A stretch of DNA of 64,000 nucleotides from Shimia marina. GTDB taxonomy: Bacteria; Pseudomonadota; Alphaproteobacteria; Rhodobacterales; Rhodobacteraceae. The notes beneath the pieces were generated by a model that made no database searches, was not told the origin of the DNA, and worked only from the letters and a program-made list of their open reading frames with translations. The stretch spans positions 128,390 to 192,389 of the forward strand of contig NZ_CYPW01000027.1 of the NCBI RefSeq assembly GCF_001458175.1, in the 5' to 3' direction. Made by a program: the position numbers and the translations under genes. Of the stretch, positions 1-8,465 are shown piece after piece; position 1 is the first letter of the stretch; each line of letters starts with the position of its first letter.

Positions 1-60
1 AGAGGTGGGGCTGAAAAGGCCGGCGGATTCAAAGGCCAGCATATTCGGGGCTTGCAAAAT

Positions 61-75
61 GTTCCCTAAATGTTC
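61..75. promoter_or_regulatory. LexA (SOS) box upstream of mmcB
   Basis: The sequence is GTTC-CCTAAAT-GTTC, an exact match to the GTTC-N7-GTTC direct-repeat consensus of alphaproteobacterial LexA. It ends 11 bases before the mmcB start codon. mmcB is a known member of the SOS regulon in Caulobacter. Direct repression of this gene by LexA is inferred. Confidence 0.75.
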
Positions 76-86
76 ACATTTATCCC

Positions 87-566
87 ATGTTTGAGGAAAA
101 CCCGCTCACTCCACAGCCCTCTTTGCAACCCGGCCAACTGCTGGCGCGGGGTGTTGCGCGGCATCTGCGCGGCCATGGGTTTGTCTCAGTAGAAGAATTT
201 GTCCCCACGCGGGGTTTGCGGGTGGATGTCATGGCCTTGGGCCCCAAAGGAGAACTCTGGGTGATTGAATGCAAATCCAGCCGGGCGGATTTTCAATCTG
301 ACACAAAGTGGGAAGGCTATCTGGAGTGGTGCGACCGCTACTTCTGGGCGGTGGACACAGAGTTTCCCACAGATCTCCTGCCAGTGGGCAGCGGGCTGAT
401 CTTTGCGGACGCTTATGATGCGGAAATCATCCGCATGGCCCCTGAGGATAAGCTGGCACCCGCACGGCGCAAAAAGATCATTCAGAAATTTGCCACAGAT
501 GCCGCCCGCCGGCTGCAGCGTTACCGCGATCCCAAGCTTGCTCCAATGCCCGATGAGCAGACATAG
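87..566 (+). CDS. mmcB: MmcB family DNA repair protein
   Basis: This 159-residue protein matches the MmcB family, which has a restriction-endonuclease-like fold and was linked to mitomycin C resistance in Caulobacter. The core runs from the RGLRVDVMAL strand to WVIECKSS, giving the D...ExK arrangement of PD-(D/E)XK nucleases. The conserved DFQSDTKWEGY segment follows. No Shine-Dalgarno sequence precedes the ATG and the LexA box lies only 11 bases upstream, so the transcript may be leaderless. The gene is probably transcribed alone and induced by DNA damage. Family assignment is firm; the nuclease activity is inferred from the fold. Confidence 0.85.
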   Translation: MFEENPLTPQPSLQPGQLLARGVARHLRGHGFVSVEEFVPTRGLRVDVMALGPKGELWVIECKSSRADFQSDTKWEGYLEWCDRYFWAVDTEFPTDLLPVGSGLIFADAYDAEIIRMAPEDKLAPARRKKIIQKFATDAARRLQRYRDPKLAPMPDEQT

Positions 567-600
567 CTGCGCTGCGATGGAGGGGCTGACCCCTCCGATG
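567..600 (+). repeat. Partial copy of the 3'-end two-hairpin repeat
   Basis: Directly after the mmcB stop lies GCTGCGCTGCGATGG followed by the hairpin GAGGGGCTGACCCCTC. This matches only the 3' half of the longer repeat at 23551-23615 and 54802-54862. The AAATATCCC part is missing. Confidence 0.45.
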
Positions 601-613
601 CTTTTTGGCTTGT

Positions 614-802
614 TTACTTAGAGACCTGACGTGCGGTGGCTGCTGCGGCGCGGATTTCCTCGGCGATCTCTTCGGCTTCTTCGGGGTCAAAATCCATCGG
701 GATCTCAATGCCCTTTGCCTCAATGTAGATGCGCACAAAGCCCTGATCTGTTGGGCCGATCTGCAGGTTGGCTTCGATCTCGCTTTCGGTGTTGATGCCC
801 AT
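614..802 (-). CDS. Small conserved protein, DUF6324 family
   Basis: This 62-residue acidic protein contains ANLQIGPTDQGFVRIYIEA and an EEAEEIAEEIR helix. It resembles the small uncharacterised proteins named DUF6324 that are widespread in Rhodobacteraceae. An AGGAGA ribosome site six bases before the ATG supports the start. No signal peptide, metal motif or catalytic residue is visible. The function is unknown. It converges on mmcB and stands alone. Confidence 0.7.
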   Translation of the reverse strand: MGINTESEIEANLQIGPTDQGFVRIYIEAKGIEIPMDFDPEEAEEIAEEIRAAAATARQVSK

Positions 803-1042
803 GTGTTTTCTCCTGTGCTGCGCGCTCGCCTAGCCTGATCTGTCTTCAATAGCAAGAACTGCTGTTGAGGCATGGCTGCTCGCTTGCGCGGGCGTCGCGG
901 TTGGTGGGCTTTTTACGGGTGTGGTCCTGAGGATAAAGTCTGCAAAAGGCCGCTCTCCAAAAAACTTATCAAACAATCTGCCAAATTCCTGTTTTAGGCG
1001 CTTGCATTCCCTGTGAGGGGGCGGTAAATCGCCCCTCACAGG

Positions 1043-1119
1043 GCCGCCTTAGCTCAGTTGGTTAGAGCGCTGGATTGTGGATCCAGAGGTCCCCCGTTCA
1101 AACCGGGGAGGCGGTACCA
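1043..1119 (+). tRNA. tRNA-His (anticodon GTG)
   Basis: A complete cloverleaf is visible. The D arm contains AGCTCAGTTGGTTAGAGC, the anticodon stem CTGGA/TCCAG encloses the loop TTGTGGA, and the T arm is CCCCG-TTCAAAC-CGGGG. The discriminator is A73 and CCA is encoded. The first acceptor pair is G1:T72. The A73 identity fits alphaproteobacterial tRNA-His, which does not need the extra G-1. Confidence 0.95.
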
Positions 1120-1232
1120 TCACCCACCAAACAAACCCACGAATATAGCTTGTAGGCATGCCCGCACGCGTTTTGAGCATGTTGCGCGACAAGGTGGGCA
1201 CATCCTGCGATACGCCAAGCCAACATCCCACG

Positions 1233-1294
1233 TTCTTTTGACCTGAAATACTCTGGGGGAAGCGCAGCCTGCTGCGCTGGGGGCAAAGCCCCCT
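1233..1294 (+). repeat. Diverged copy of the 3'-end two-hairpin repeat
   Basis: The segment starts TTCTTTTGACCTGAAATA and continues to a first hairpin GCGCAGCCTGCTGCGC and a second hairpin GGGGGCAAAGCCCCC. The order and spacing match the copies at 23551 and 54802. It lies between tRNA-His and the 3' end of the DUF6476 gene. Confidence 0.55.
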
Positions 1295-1308
1295 CTAACA
1301 ATGTCCCT

Positions 1309-1632
1309 TTACTCCTCGACAGTCGACCCAAACGCGCCGGGGGACAGAGTGATTTCCTGTCGCTGCGCACCGGTGATACGATCATGGATCAGGATACGGT
1401 TGTCTGTGGTGACAATCGCCACCCAGCCATCTCCCATAGTCACGGCCTGCGCCACCGCGCCATCCTCCAGAGTAAGATTTTCCGGCAGGATCGGCCCATC
1501 GTCACGGAAGCGCATGACAAGCAGCACGACCAGCGTTACAAGCCCGACAACCATAATCCCCGTCATGCCCGTTACCAACAGGCGCAGGAAGCGCAGGTTG
1601 GCTGGCTCAATTGGTTCTGGAGACTCATCCAT
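1309..1632 (-). CDS. DUF6476 family membrane protein
   Basis: This 107-residue protein has a short acidic N-terminus, one membrane helix at about residues 16-41 (LLVTGMTGIMVVGLVTLVVLLVM preceded by FLR), and a small C-terminal beta-rich domain with DGWVAIVTTDNRILIHD. It resembles the uncharacterised DUF6476 family of Rhodobacteraceae. The ATG is preceded by AAGGG at eight bases, and that site lies inside the divergent RluA gene. The two start codons share bases in the tetramer CATG. Function is unknown; a single-pass inner-membrane anchor is inferred. Confidence 0.7.
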   Translation of the reverse strand: MDESPEPIEPANLRFLRLLVTGMTGIMVVGLVTLVVLLVMRFRDDGPILPENLTLEDGAVAQAVTMGDGWVAIVTTDNRILIHDRITGAQRQEITLSPGAFGSTVEE

Positions 1633-2659
1633 GGCTCAGGCCCTTGTAGAATTTGTGATTGCGGAAGATCCGCCCAAGCGCCTTGATAAGGCGCTTTCCC
1701 GTGATGTGCCAGTGGAAGCCAGTCTCAGCCGCACCCGACTGTCCAAGTTGATCGGGGAGGGGGCCGTCACGGTGAATGGTGTCGTTGTGGCTGATCCCAA
1801 GCACAAAGTGGTGGGTGGGGAGACCATCGCCATAACCGTGCCGCTGGCAGAGGAAAGCCACATTGGCCCCGAAGACATCCCGCTGGAGGTGATTTGGGAA
1901 GATGCCGATCTGATCGTCATCAATAAACCTGCCGGTATGGTCGTGCATCCGGCACCGGGCACCCCCAATGGCACATTGGTCAATGCGCTGCTGCACCATT
2001 GTGGCGACACGCTGTCCGGTGTTGGCGGCATGAAGCGGCCGGGGATTGTGCACCGTATCGACAAGGAAACCAGCGGGCTTTTGGTTGTGGCCAAAACCGA
2101 TGCCGCCCATCAGGGGCTTGCGGCCCAGTTTGAGGCACACACGGTGGAACGTTATTATCGTGCGGTCTGTTACGGGGTGCCTGACGCCAATGATCCACGT
2201 CTGCGCGGTGTGCGTGGGGTGAATTTTGAAACAGGCAACATCATGAAGGTCACCACCCATCTGGCGCGGCATAAAACCGACCGCCAGCGGCAGGCGGTGC
2301 TGTTTGAAGGCGGGCGTCATGCCGTCACGCGGGTGCGCATTGTGCAGCCTTTTGGCGCGCCTTCAGTGGCCTGCCTCGTGGAATGCTGGTTGGAAACCGG
2401 TCGCACGCATCAGATTCGCGTGCATATGGCCCACGCTGGGCATGGGCTGGTTGGGGATCCCGTCTATGGGGGGCGGCGCAAGCTGGCGGAGAAAGCCATT
2501 GGCGTCAAAGGCGCGGCTGCGGCCAAGGGGTTTGCCCGGCAGGCCCTGCATGCGGCGGTGCTTGGCTTTGAGCATCCCGTCACAGGAGAGCACCTGCGAT
2601 TTGAGGCCCCTTTGCCGCAAGACATGGCGCAATTGATCGAGGATCTTGGCGGCGCCTGA
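1631..2659 (+). CDS. RluA/RluD-family 23S rRNA pseudouridine synthase
   Basis: This 342-residue enzyme isomerises specific uridines of large-subunit rRNA to pseudouridine. An S4 RNA-binding domain covers about residues 17-64, and the catalytic domain carries HRIDKETSGLL at 141-151 with catalytic Asp144. The later GRTHQIRVHMAHAGHGLVGD motif is typical of RluC/RluD. GGAGA seven bases upstream fixes the ATG at 1631, although the frame stays open to about 1301. The start overlaps the start codon of the divergent DUF6476 gene. An RluD-type role is likely, but the exact target uridines cannot be read from sequence. Confidence 0.9.
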   Translation: MAQALVEFVIAEDPPKRLDKALSRDVPVEASLSRTRLSKLIGEGAVTVNGVVVADPKHKVVGGETIAITVPLAEESHIGPEDIPLEVIWEDADLIVINKPAGMVVHPAPGTPNGTLVNALLHHCGDTLSGVGGMKRPGIVHRIDKETSGLLVVAKTDAAHQGLAAQFEAHTVERYYRAVCYGVPDANDPRLRGVRGVNFETGNIMKVTTHLARHKTDRQRQAVLFEGGRHAVTRVRIVQPFGAPSVACLVECWLETGRTHQIRVHMAHAGHGLVGDPVYGGRRKLAEKAIGVKGAAAAKGFARQALHAAVLGFEHPVTGEHLRFEAPLPQDMAQLIEDLGGA

Positions 2660-2790
2660 CGTATCAACTGGCTTTGCAACAAACTGCACATGCCTGTGAA
2701 AAATCGCGACAGCCATTCCAACAGGCCTGAAAAAAACCTAGTCTTGGAGTCAGAAATTAACGTGCAACGGTTGAAATGCCGTTAGCGCAA

Positions 2791-2823
2791 CCTAAATGGA
2801 TGTTAACGAGATAAACATCTAGG
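2791..2823 (+). promoter_or_regulatory. Candidate leader hairpin at the rpoH ribosome site
   Basis: GATGTT at 2799-2804 pairs with AACATC at 2814-2819. After a four-base bulge, CCTA at 2791-2794 pairs with TAGG at 2820-2823, which is the 5' edge of the GGGAGG ribosome site. The structure could reduce translation at low temperature. It is short and only partly covers the Shine-Dalgarno, so this is speculative. Confidence 0.3.
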
Positions 2824-2835
2824 GAGGCAACTGAG

Positions 2836-3732
2836 ATGAGCAACTATCAGAATCTGCCGGCACCGACTCCAGAGGGCGGGCTGAACCGCTATCTGCAAGA
2901 AATCCGTAAATTCCCGCTGCTTGAGCCGGAAGAAGAATACATGCTGGCCAAACGTTGGGTCGAAGAGCAGGACGCCGATGCGGCCCACAAGATGGTCACA
3001 TCCCACCTGCGTCTGGCGGCCAAGATCGCCATGGGCTATCGCGGCTATGGTTTGCCGCAGGCGGAGGTGATCTCTGAGGCCAATGTGGGGCTGATGCAGG
3101 CCGTGAAGAAGTTTGACCCTGAAAAGGGCTTCCGTCTGGCGACCTATGCCATGTGGTGGATCCGTGCGAGCATTCAGGAATATGTGCTGCGCAGCTGGTC
3201 CATGGTGAAACTTGGCACAACCTCCGCTCAGAAAAAGCTGTTCTTCAATCTGCGCAAAGCCAAGGCGCGCATTGGGGCGCTCGAAGAGGGGGATCTGCGC
3301 CCTGAAAACGTAGAGCGCATTGCCAATGATCTTGGGGTGACCCAGGATGAGGTGATCTCTATGAACCGGCGCCTGTCTGGTGGCGACGCCTCTCTGAACG
3401 CTCAGGTTGGTTCTGAAGGCGAAGGCACCATGCAGTGGCAGGACTGGCTGGAGGATGAAACCGCAGACCAGGCAGGCGACTATGAAGCGCGTGACGAGCT
3501 TGAGGCGCGCCGCGAGTTGCTGGTTGAAGCGATGGAAGTGCTCAATGATCGTGAGAAGGATATTCTTACCCAGCGCCGTCTGGCCGAGAAAGCTGTAACG
3601 TTGGAAGATCTCAGCGGGCAATATGACGTGAGCCGGGAACGTATCCGCCAGATTGAAGTGCGTGCATTTGAAAAACTGCAAAAGCGCATGCGTGAGCTTG
3701 CAGGATCCCGTGGGATGCTTGCAGGCGCTTAA
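2836..3732 (+). CDS. rpoH: RNA polymerase heat-shock sigma factor RpoH (sigma-32)
   Basis: This 298-residue sigma factor directs RNA polymerase to heat-shock promoters. Region 2 shows LRLAAKIAMGYRGYGLP and RLATYAMWWIRASIQEY. The diagnostic RpoH box QKKLFFNLRK follows at 132-141, and region 4 ends with a DVSRERIRQIEVRAFEKLQ helix-turn-helix. GGAGG eight bases upstream supports the start. A possible promoter is TTGAAA at 2771 with TAAATG at 2793. Alphaproteobacteria often carry two rpoH genes, and which paralogue this is cannot be decided here. A terminator follows, so it is probably monocistronic. Confidence 0.95.
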   Translation: MSNYQNLPAPTPEGGLNRYLQEIRKFPLLEPEEEYMLAKRWVEEQDADAAHKMVTSHLRLAAKIAMGYRGYGLPQAEVISEANVGLMQAVKKFDPEKGFRLATYAMWWIRASIQEYVLRSWSMVKLGTTSAQKKLFFNLRKAKARIGALEEGDLRPENVERIANDLGVTQDEVISMNRRLSGGDASLNAQVGSEGEGTMQWQDWLEDETADQAGDYEARDELEARRELLVEAMEVLNDREKDILTQRRLAEKAVTLEDLSGQYDVSRERIRQIEVRAFEKLQKRMRELAGSRGMLAGA

Positions 3733-3765
3733 GCCGCTGACTGTGCGCCACGCTAAAAAGAAATC

Positions 3766-3796
3766 GCCCTGCAGCCTTTGGCTCCGGGGCTTTTTT
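3766..3796 (+). terminator. Rho-independent terminator of rpoH
   Basis: GCCCTG pairs with CCGGGGC around an inner AGCC-TTT-GGCT stem, followed by six Ts. Confidence 0.75.
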
Positions 3797-3865
3797 ATGT
3801 GCGGCTCTTGCCTGTGGTGTTGCGCGCCCATTAGGCTGCGAGCACCAGAGGGAGAGGGCGCTAAC

Positions 3866-4834
3866 ATGACAGATTCACCAATTCGCTGGGGCATATTGGG
3901 GGCCGCAAATTTTGCCCTGAAACACATGGGGCCTGCTCTTCATGCGGCTTCTGGGGCTGAGCTGGCAGCCGTTGCCAGCTCCAGCGCCGAGAAAGTGGCC
4001 AAATTCGCGCAATTTGCGCCGGGGCTGCGCCACCATGACAGCTATGACGCGCTTTTGGATGATCCTGAGATTGATGCGGTTTACATTCCGTTGCCCAACC
4101 ATCTGCATGTGGAGTGGGGCATAAAGGCGCTTGAGGCGGGCAAGCCTGTGCTGATTGAAAAGCCGGTAGGGATGAATGTGGCCGAAATTGACCGGCTGAT
4201 TGCGGCACGTGATGCGGCTGGCCTGCTGGCCGCTGAGGCCTTTATGATCATACATCACCCACAATGGCAGCGTGCCAAGGCTCTGCTTGAGAGCGGGGCC
4301 ATTGGCAATTTGTGCCACGTGAACGCGGTCTTCTCCTACTTTAACGACGACGCTGGAAATATCCGTAATCAGGCCGACATAGGCGGCGGTGGCCTGCGGG
4401 ACATCGGATGTTATGTGCTGGGCGGGGCGCGCTACGTGACAGGCCAAGAGCCCCTGTCATTGGACTACGCGCGCATTCAGATGCAGGATGGTGTCGATGT
4501 CTTTGCTGATATGGGGTTTGCCTTTGAAGGGTTCACGTTTCAGGGCTACACCGGCACTCGCATGGCGCCACGGCAGGAGGTGCATTTTCATGGAGACAGG
4601 GGTGTGATCAGTCTCAGCTGCCCCTTCAATGCAGGTGTGTTTGATCAGGCCGAGGTGGTCTTGTCGCGTCCGGATCTTACGCGGGAGGTCATGCGCTTTC
4701 CCGGCGTGAACCAATACGTGCGACAGGTTGAGGCCTTTGGCAGGGCGTTGCGGTCTTCTGAAAGCTATGCGTGGCCATTAGAGCAGGCGCGTGGCTTGCA
4801 GGCGATGATTGATCAGGTTCTGGCCCGCGCCTGA
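3866..4834 (+). CDS. Gfo/Idh/MocA family NAD(P)-dependent oxidoreductase
   Basis: This 322-residue protein has an N-terminal Rossmann fold beginning WGILGAANFA and the family EKP motif at 98-100, then the C-terminal alpha/beta domain with GGGLRDIGCYVLG. Family members oxidise or reduce sugars, inositols or related polyols with NAD(P). The start is the ATG after GAGGGCGC; the frame opens further upstream but overlaps the rpoH end. It is flanked by terminators and forms its own unit. The substrate cannot be inferred. Confidence 0.85.
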   Translation: MTDSPIRWGILGAANFALKHMGPALHAASGAELAAVASSSAEKVAKFAQFAPGLRHHDSYDALLDDPEIDAVYIPLPNHLHVEWGIKALEAGKPVLIEKPVGMNVAEIDRLIAARDAAGLLAAEAFMIIHHPQWQRAKALLESGAIGNLCHVNAVFSYFNDDAGNIRNQADIGGGGLRDIGCYVLGGARYVTGQEPLSLDYARIQMQDGVDVFADMGFAFEGFTFQGYTGTRMAPRQEVHFHGDRGVISLSCPFNAGVFDQAEVVLSRPDLTREVMRFPGVNQYVRQVEAFGRALRSSESYAWPLEQARGLQAMIDQVLARA

Positions 4835-4844
4835 TCCATAATAA

Positions 4845-4872
4845 AAACCCCCGATGGTATCATCGGGGGTTT
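4845..4872. terminator. Bidirectional terminator
   Basis: AAACCCCCGATG pairs perfectly with CATCGGGGGTTT around GTAT. It serves the oxidoreductase gene on the plus strand and DUF4167 on the minus strand. Confidence 0.85.
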
Positions 4873-4905
4873 CACAGCTTTTGTGAACGTCAAAGAGAGG
4901 GCTGC

Positions 4906-5535
4906 TTATTCAGCTGCTTTGCTCTCTTCTGCGGGCTTCGCCGGCTCGGCGCTGGCATTGCTTTTCTCTTCAGCTTTCGCGCTGGCCGCCGGGGCTTTTT
5001 TGCGTGGAGCACGCTTGCGAGGCGCTTTCTTCGGAGCCGGCTTGGGCTCTTCTGATTTTGCCTCCGGCGTTTCCACAAGGCCGCTCTCTGCTACATCGAC
5101 GATCAGATCCGGTTGATCGGCTTCCGATGGATCCACCGCAAGCGCCATGGCGTCCGCTTCGGCCGCAGGCTGTGGCTGATCGCCATTGGCCTCACGTTCC
5201 TGACGCTCCATGCGCTCCCGGCGCTCGCGATCACGCTCTGCCTGGCGTTCCCGGTTTTGGCGCTCCTGTTCTTCGCGGCGGACTTCTTGCTCGCGCTGCG
5301 CTTCATTTAGCATGCGTTGGTAATGCTCCGCGTGCTGTTGGAAGTTTTCAGTGGCGACACGGTCATTGCTCAACTGCGAATCGCGCGCGAGTTGATTGTA
5401 TTTGTCGATCACCTGCTGAGGGGTGCCGCGCACCTTGCCTTCCGGGCCGGAGCTGTCAAACACACGGTTGACGATATTCCCGGAGGGACGGTTGCGGTTT
5501 GACTTGTTCCGCGAACGTGACTTCGAAGATCTCAT
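4906..5535 (-). CDS. DUF4167 domain protein
   Basis: This 209-residue protein has the conserved alphaproteobacterial DUF4167 N-terminus, a basic SKSRSRNKSNRNRP stretch followed by VFDSSGPEGKVRGTP and a Q/H-rich helix. An Arg/Glu-rich coiled-coil segment and an Ala/Lys/Glu low-complexity tail with APRKRAPRKKAP follow. Its composition suggests RNA or nucleic-acid binding, but the function is not established. It follows prfA-prmC on the same strand, an arrangement common in alphaproteobacteria, with a gap of about 220 bases. Confidence 0.85.
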   Translation of the reverse strand: MRSSKSRSRNKSNRNRPSGNIVNRVFDSSGPEGKVRGTPQQVIDKYNQLARDSQLSNDRVATENFQQHAEHYQRMLNEAQREQEVRREEQERQNRERQAERDRERRERMERQEREANGDQPQPAAEADAMALAVDPSEADQPDLIVDVAESGLVETPEAKSEEPKPAPKKAPRKRAPRKKAPAASAKAEEKSNASAEPAKPAEESKAAE

Positions 5536-5759
5536 GTTTTCTGCAATCCAGCCTTGGTCAAATGCGGTCGCTCGTCCCGTTTCACGCCTCTTGCGCTCAA
5601 AATTTCCGGGGGCGACAAATTTTTGGCTTGATGTCTTTTCGGGACCGCCCGAAACCGGGCATCCACCAAAAGGACAGCAACTTGATATTGCGCCTTGGGA
5701 CTTCGCACAAGGCCTTTTCGCACCGGAAACTTTCTAAATTCGCAATTTTGATGCGGAAT

Positions 5760-6593
5760 TTACAGGTTTTGCCCGGTCACGACACGGTCACGCCCATCCA
5801 GATCCGGCAGAACGGCGATATTTTTCAGACCAGCGGCTTCAAAAAGCGCGGCCACATCGGTGCCTTGTTGCCAGCCAATTTCCACCATTAGCCAACCGCC
5901 GGAGGTGAGGTGAGCCGGTGCACCCGCTGCAATTTTGCGATAGGCCGTCAGCCCGTCCGCCTCATCGGTGAGGGCCATGCGCGGCTCATAAGACAGCTCC
6001 GGGGCCAGTGAGGGCATTTCCTCCAGTGCAATATAGGGCGGGTTGGAGACAATCAGGTCATAGGTGCCGCTGACATGTGCATACCAATCGCTTTGGATTA
6101 GTTCGACCCGATCCGCCACGCCCACTGCAACGGCATTTTCACGCGCCACGCTCAGCGCGCCCTGAGAGAGGTCGGTGGCAATGCCAGTGGCCGTTGGGCG
6201 CTCGGCAAGCAGTGAAAACGCGATTGCGCCCGTGCCTGTGCCAAGATCCAAAAGCCGAGAAAAAGGGCGCTCAAGTGCAGCTAAGATCAGCGCTTCGGTT
6301 TCCGGGCGCGGGTCCAGCGTGTCAGCAGTGACTTTGAAGTCATGTTTGTAGAATGCCCGCTGTCCAATGATATGCGACATTGGTTCGCGTGCCACACGGC
6401 GCGCCAGAAGCGAATTCAGTGTGGATTGTTGTTGCTCAGTGGCTGCTTCCCGCGCTTCCAGTGACAGCCTTGCGGCTGAAATCTCTGTGGCTTTTGCCAC
6501 CAGAAGCCGCGCCTCTCTTCCAGGATCCTCAAAACCGACGGATTTCAACCGCTCAACTGCTTGCGCGATCAGCGCCGCGATGGTGAGGCTCAC
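5760..6593 (-). CDS. prmC: Peptide chain release factor N5-glutamine methyltransferase
   Basis: This 277-residue SAM-dependent enzyme methylates the glutamine of the GGQ motif in release factors. The SAM-binding loop is DLGTGTGAI at 116-124 and the catalytic NPPY motif is at 184-187. The start codon is GTG and overlaps the prfA stop by four bases (GTGA), indicating translational coupling with its own substrate gene. Length and order are typical. Confidence 0.95.
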   Translation of the reverse strand: MSLTIAALIAQAVERLKSVGFEDPGREARLLVAKATEISAARLSLEAREAATEQQQSTLNSLLARRVAREPMSHIIGQRAFYKHDFKVTADTLDPRPETEALILAALERPFSRLLDLGTGTGAIAFSLLAERPTATGIATDLSQGALSVARENAVAVGVADRVELIQSDWYAHVSGTYDLIVSNPPYIALEEMPSLAPELSYEPRMALTDEADGLTAYRKIAAGAPAHLTSGGWLMVEIGWQQGTDVAALFEAAGLKNIAVLPDLDGRDRVVTGQNL

Positions 6594-7639
6594 CCTTCCA
6601 TCTCCGCCAGTGCAGTTGCCTGCGCATCTGCGGTCAAGGCATCAATGGTTTCATCCAGATCTCCGGTCATCACCGCATCCAGCTTATAAAGTGTGAGGTT
6701 GATGCGGTGGTCGGTCATCCTGCCTTGCGGGAAGTTATAGGTGCGGATGCGCTCTGAGCGGTCGCCCGAACCAACCTGACCGGCGCGCTCAGCGGCGCGT
6801 TCATCCGCCAGACGTTGACGTTCCAGATCAAACAGGCGGGTTTTGAGCACCTGCATGGCAATCTCGCGGTTGCGGTGCTGCGACTTTTCCGAGCTGGTCA
6901 CGATGATGCCCGTGGGCAGGTGGGTGATGCGCACGGCAGAGTCGGTGGTATTCACGTGCTGTCCACCCGAGCCTGAGGCGCGCATGGTGTCTATGCGGAT
7001 GTCATTGGCATCAATCTGGATGTCCACATCTTCAGCTTCCGGCAGCACAGCCACAGTGGCGGCAGAGGTGTGGATACGCCCGCCGCTTTCCGTGGTGGGC
7101 ACGCGCTGTACCCGGTGCACGCCGGATTCATATTTCATGCGGGCAAAAACATTGTCACCGTTGATATGAGCGACAACCTCTTTGATGCCGCCCAGTTCGG
7201 TGGCGTTTTCTTCGAGGATCTCAAGCTTCCAGCCGCGCGCCTCTGCGTAGCGCTGATACATGCGCAGCAGATCTCCGGCAAAGAGCGCGGCCTCATCGCC
7301 GCCGGTGCCGGGCCGGATTTCCAAAATGGCAGGACGCGCATCTGCGGCATCTTTGGGCAAGAGCGCCAGTTGCAGCGCATGTTCGGCATCGGGCAGGGCG
7401 GCGCGCAATGCGGGCAGCTCTTCTTCTGCGAGATCTTTCATATCAGGATCGCCAAGCATGTCTTCGGCCTCGCCGATATCACTGACCAATTTCTGGTAGG
7501 CCTGCACCTGTTCCACCACAGGTTTAAGCTCAGCATATTCCTTGGCCAGCGCGGCAATATCGCCGCCGCCTTCGGCCATTTGCGCTTCAATAAACTCAAA
7601 ACGCTGGGTGATCTGGAGAAGTCGCTCTATCGGAACCAT
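6590..7639 (-). CDS. prfA: Peptide chain release factor 1
   Basis: This 349-residue factor ends translation at UAA and UAG. The stop-recognition tripeptide position reads PTT at 191-193, in the PxT form of RF1 and not the SPF of RF2. The catalytic GGQ motif is at 225-227 in GSGGQHVN. It is first in the prfA-prmC operon. No strong ribosome site precedes the ATG, but the [16 protein letters not shown]-terminus fits the family. It is divergent from the small secreted protein at 7701. Confidence 0.95.
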   Translation of the reverse strand: MVPIERLLQITQRFEFIEAQMAEGGGDIAALAKEYAELKPVVEQVQAYQKLVSDIGEAEDMLGDPDMKDLAEEELPALRAALPDAEHALQLALLPKDAADARPAILEIRPGTGGDEAALFAGDLLRMYQRYAEARGWKLEILEENATELGGIKEVVAHINGDNVFARMKYESGVHRVQRVPTTESGGRIHTSAATVAVLPEAEDVDIQIDANDIRIDTMRASGSGGQHVNTTDSAVRITHLPTGIIVTSSEKSQHRNREIAMQVLKTRLFDLERQRLADERAAERAGQVGSGDRSERIRTYNFPQGRMTDHRINLTLYKLDAVMTGDLDETIDALTADAQATALAEMEG

Positions 7640-7700
7640 GTCGCTAAGTGGGACAATCCGCGGATTTGGTCAAGAGCGTGTTGTGGTGTAGGATCACCCC

Positions 7701-8015
7701 ATGACACGGTTTTTGGCGATGTTGGCACTCTTGGCCACGCCTGCTTGGGCGGATGGCGTCATTAATGGTGTGCCGGTGGATTGTTACTGCACCGACAAAC
7801 AGGGCCAACGTGTTGAGGTGGGGGAAATGATCTGCCTTCAGGTGGATGGGCGCATGTTCATGGCGCAATGCCAGATGTCGCTCAATGTGCCTATGTGGCG
7901 CGAAATTTCACCGGGATGTTTGAGTTCGGGGCTGCTCAAGCCTTCCCCTTCAGCGCCTTTACAAAGCTTCGATCCAGCCGTCCACCCGCGCGGCATTCAC
8001 GCCAAAATCCTTTAG
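7701..8015 (+). CDS. Small secreted cysteine-containing protein, unknown function
   Basis: This 104-residue protein has a signal peptide (MTRFLAMLALLATPAWA, cleavage after AWA) and a short mature part with Cys in DCYCTDKQG, EMICLQV, MAQCQMS and PGCLSS, suitable for disulphides in the periplasm. I do not recognise a named family. Its last 57 bases overlap the convergent DUF1499 gene in the opposite orientation, so the C-terminal end after CLSSG may not be conserved. Confidence 0.65.
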   Translation: MTRFLAMLALLATPAWADGVINGVPVDCYCTDKQGQRVEVGEMICLQVDGRMFMAQCQMSLNVPMWREISPGCLSSGLLKPSPSAPLQSFDPAVHPRGIHAKIL

Positions 8016-8354
8016 GCCAAACCGCGACCGCCCGAATATTTTGAGCAGTTCGCCATCTTGAATTGCGGTGGTGTAATCCGGGTATCCCATCACTTTCGTG
8101 CGGGTGATGAAGGTGATCATGCCCTCTTCGACAGATCCGGCCAGCACGCTGGTATTTGGTGTTTGGGCGGCGATCTCTGCAAATTTGGCCAGCCCATCAC
8201 TGCCCGTCACAACCATCCGGCGGACGCTGTTTTCAGAGTTGCTGTCATGGTTGATCTGGACATCGCGGTGCCATTTGGCCGGATCGCTTGGCGCCAGTCT
8301 CACATAGGCCAAGCCAGCTGCTAGGAATACAATCAGTCCAATTACGATCGCCAT
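7959..8354 (-). CDS. DUF1499 domain protein, membrane-anchored
   Basis: The protein is 131 residues from this start, with an N-terminal membrane helix (AIVIGLIVFLAAGLAYV) and a DUF1499 domain containing TRTKVMGYPDYTTA and FGRSRFGLKDFGVNAARV. The family is uncharacterised and tends to be envelope-associated. The ATG at 8354 has AGGG five bases upstream and is preferred; an in-frame ATG at 8366 would add four residues. It converges on and overlaps the 7701 gene. Confidence 0.8.
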   Translation of the reverse strand: MAIVIGLIVFLAAGLAYVRLAPSDPAKWHRDVQINHDSNSENSVRRMVVTGSDGLAKFAEIAAQTPNTSVLAGSVEEGMITFITRTKVMGYPDYTTAIQDGELLKIFGRSRFGLKDFGVNAARVDGWIEAL

Positions 8355-8465
8355 TTTTGCCCTCATTTCACAATACCCAGTGGTGAAGAATCATGAACAG
8401 TATACCCCACGGCGCGACAGAGCGGACGCCGTATCTGGCCGCAGGGTGGACAAACTCTTGCTGTT

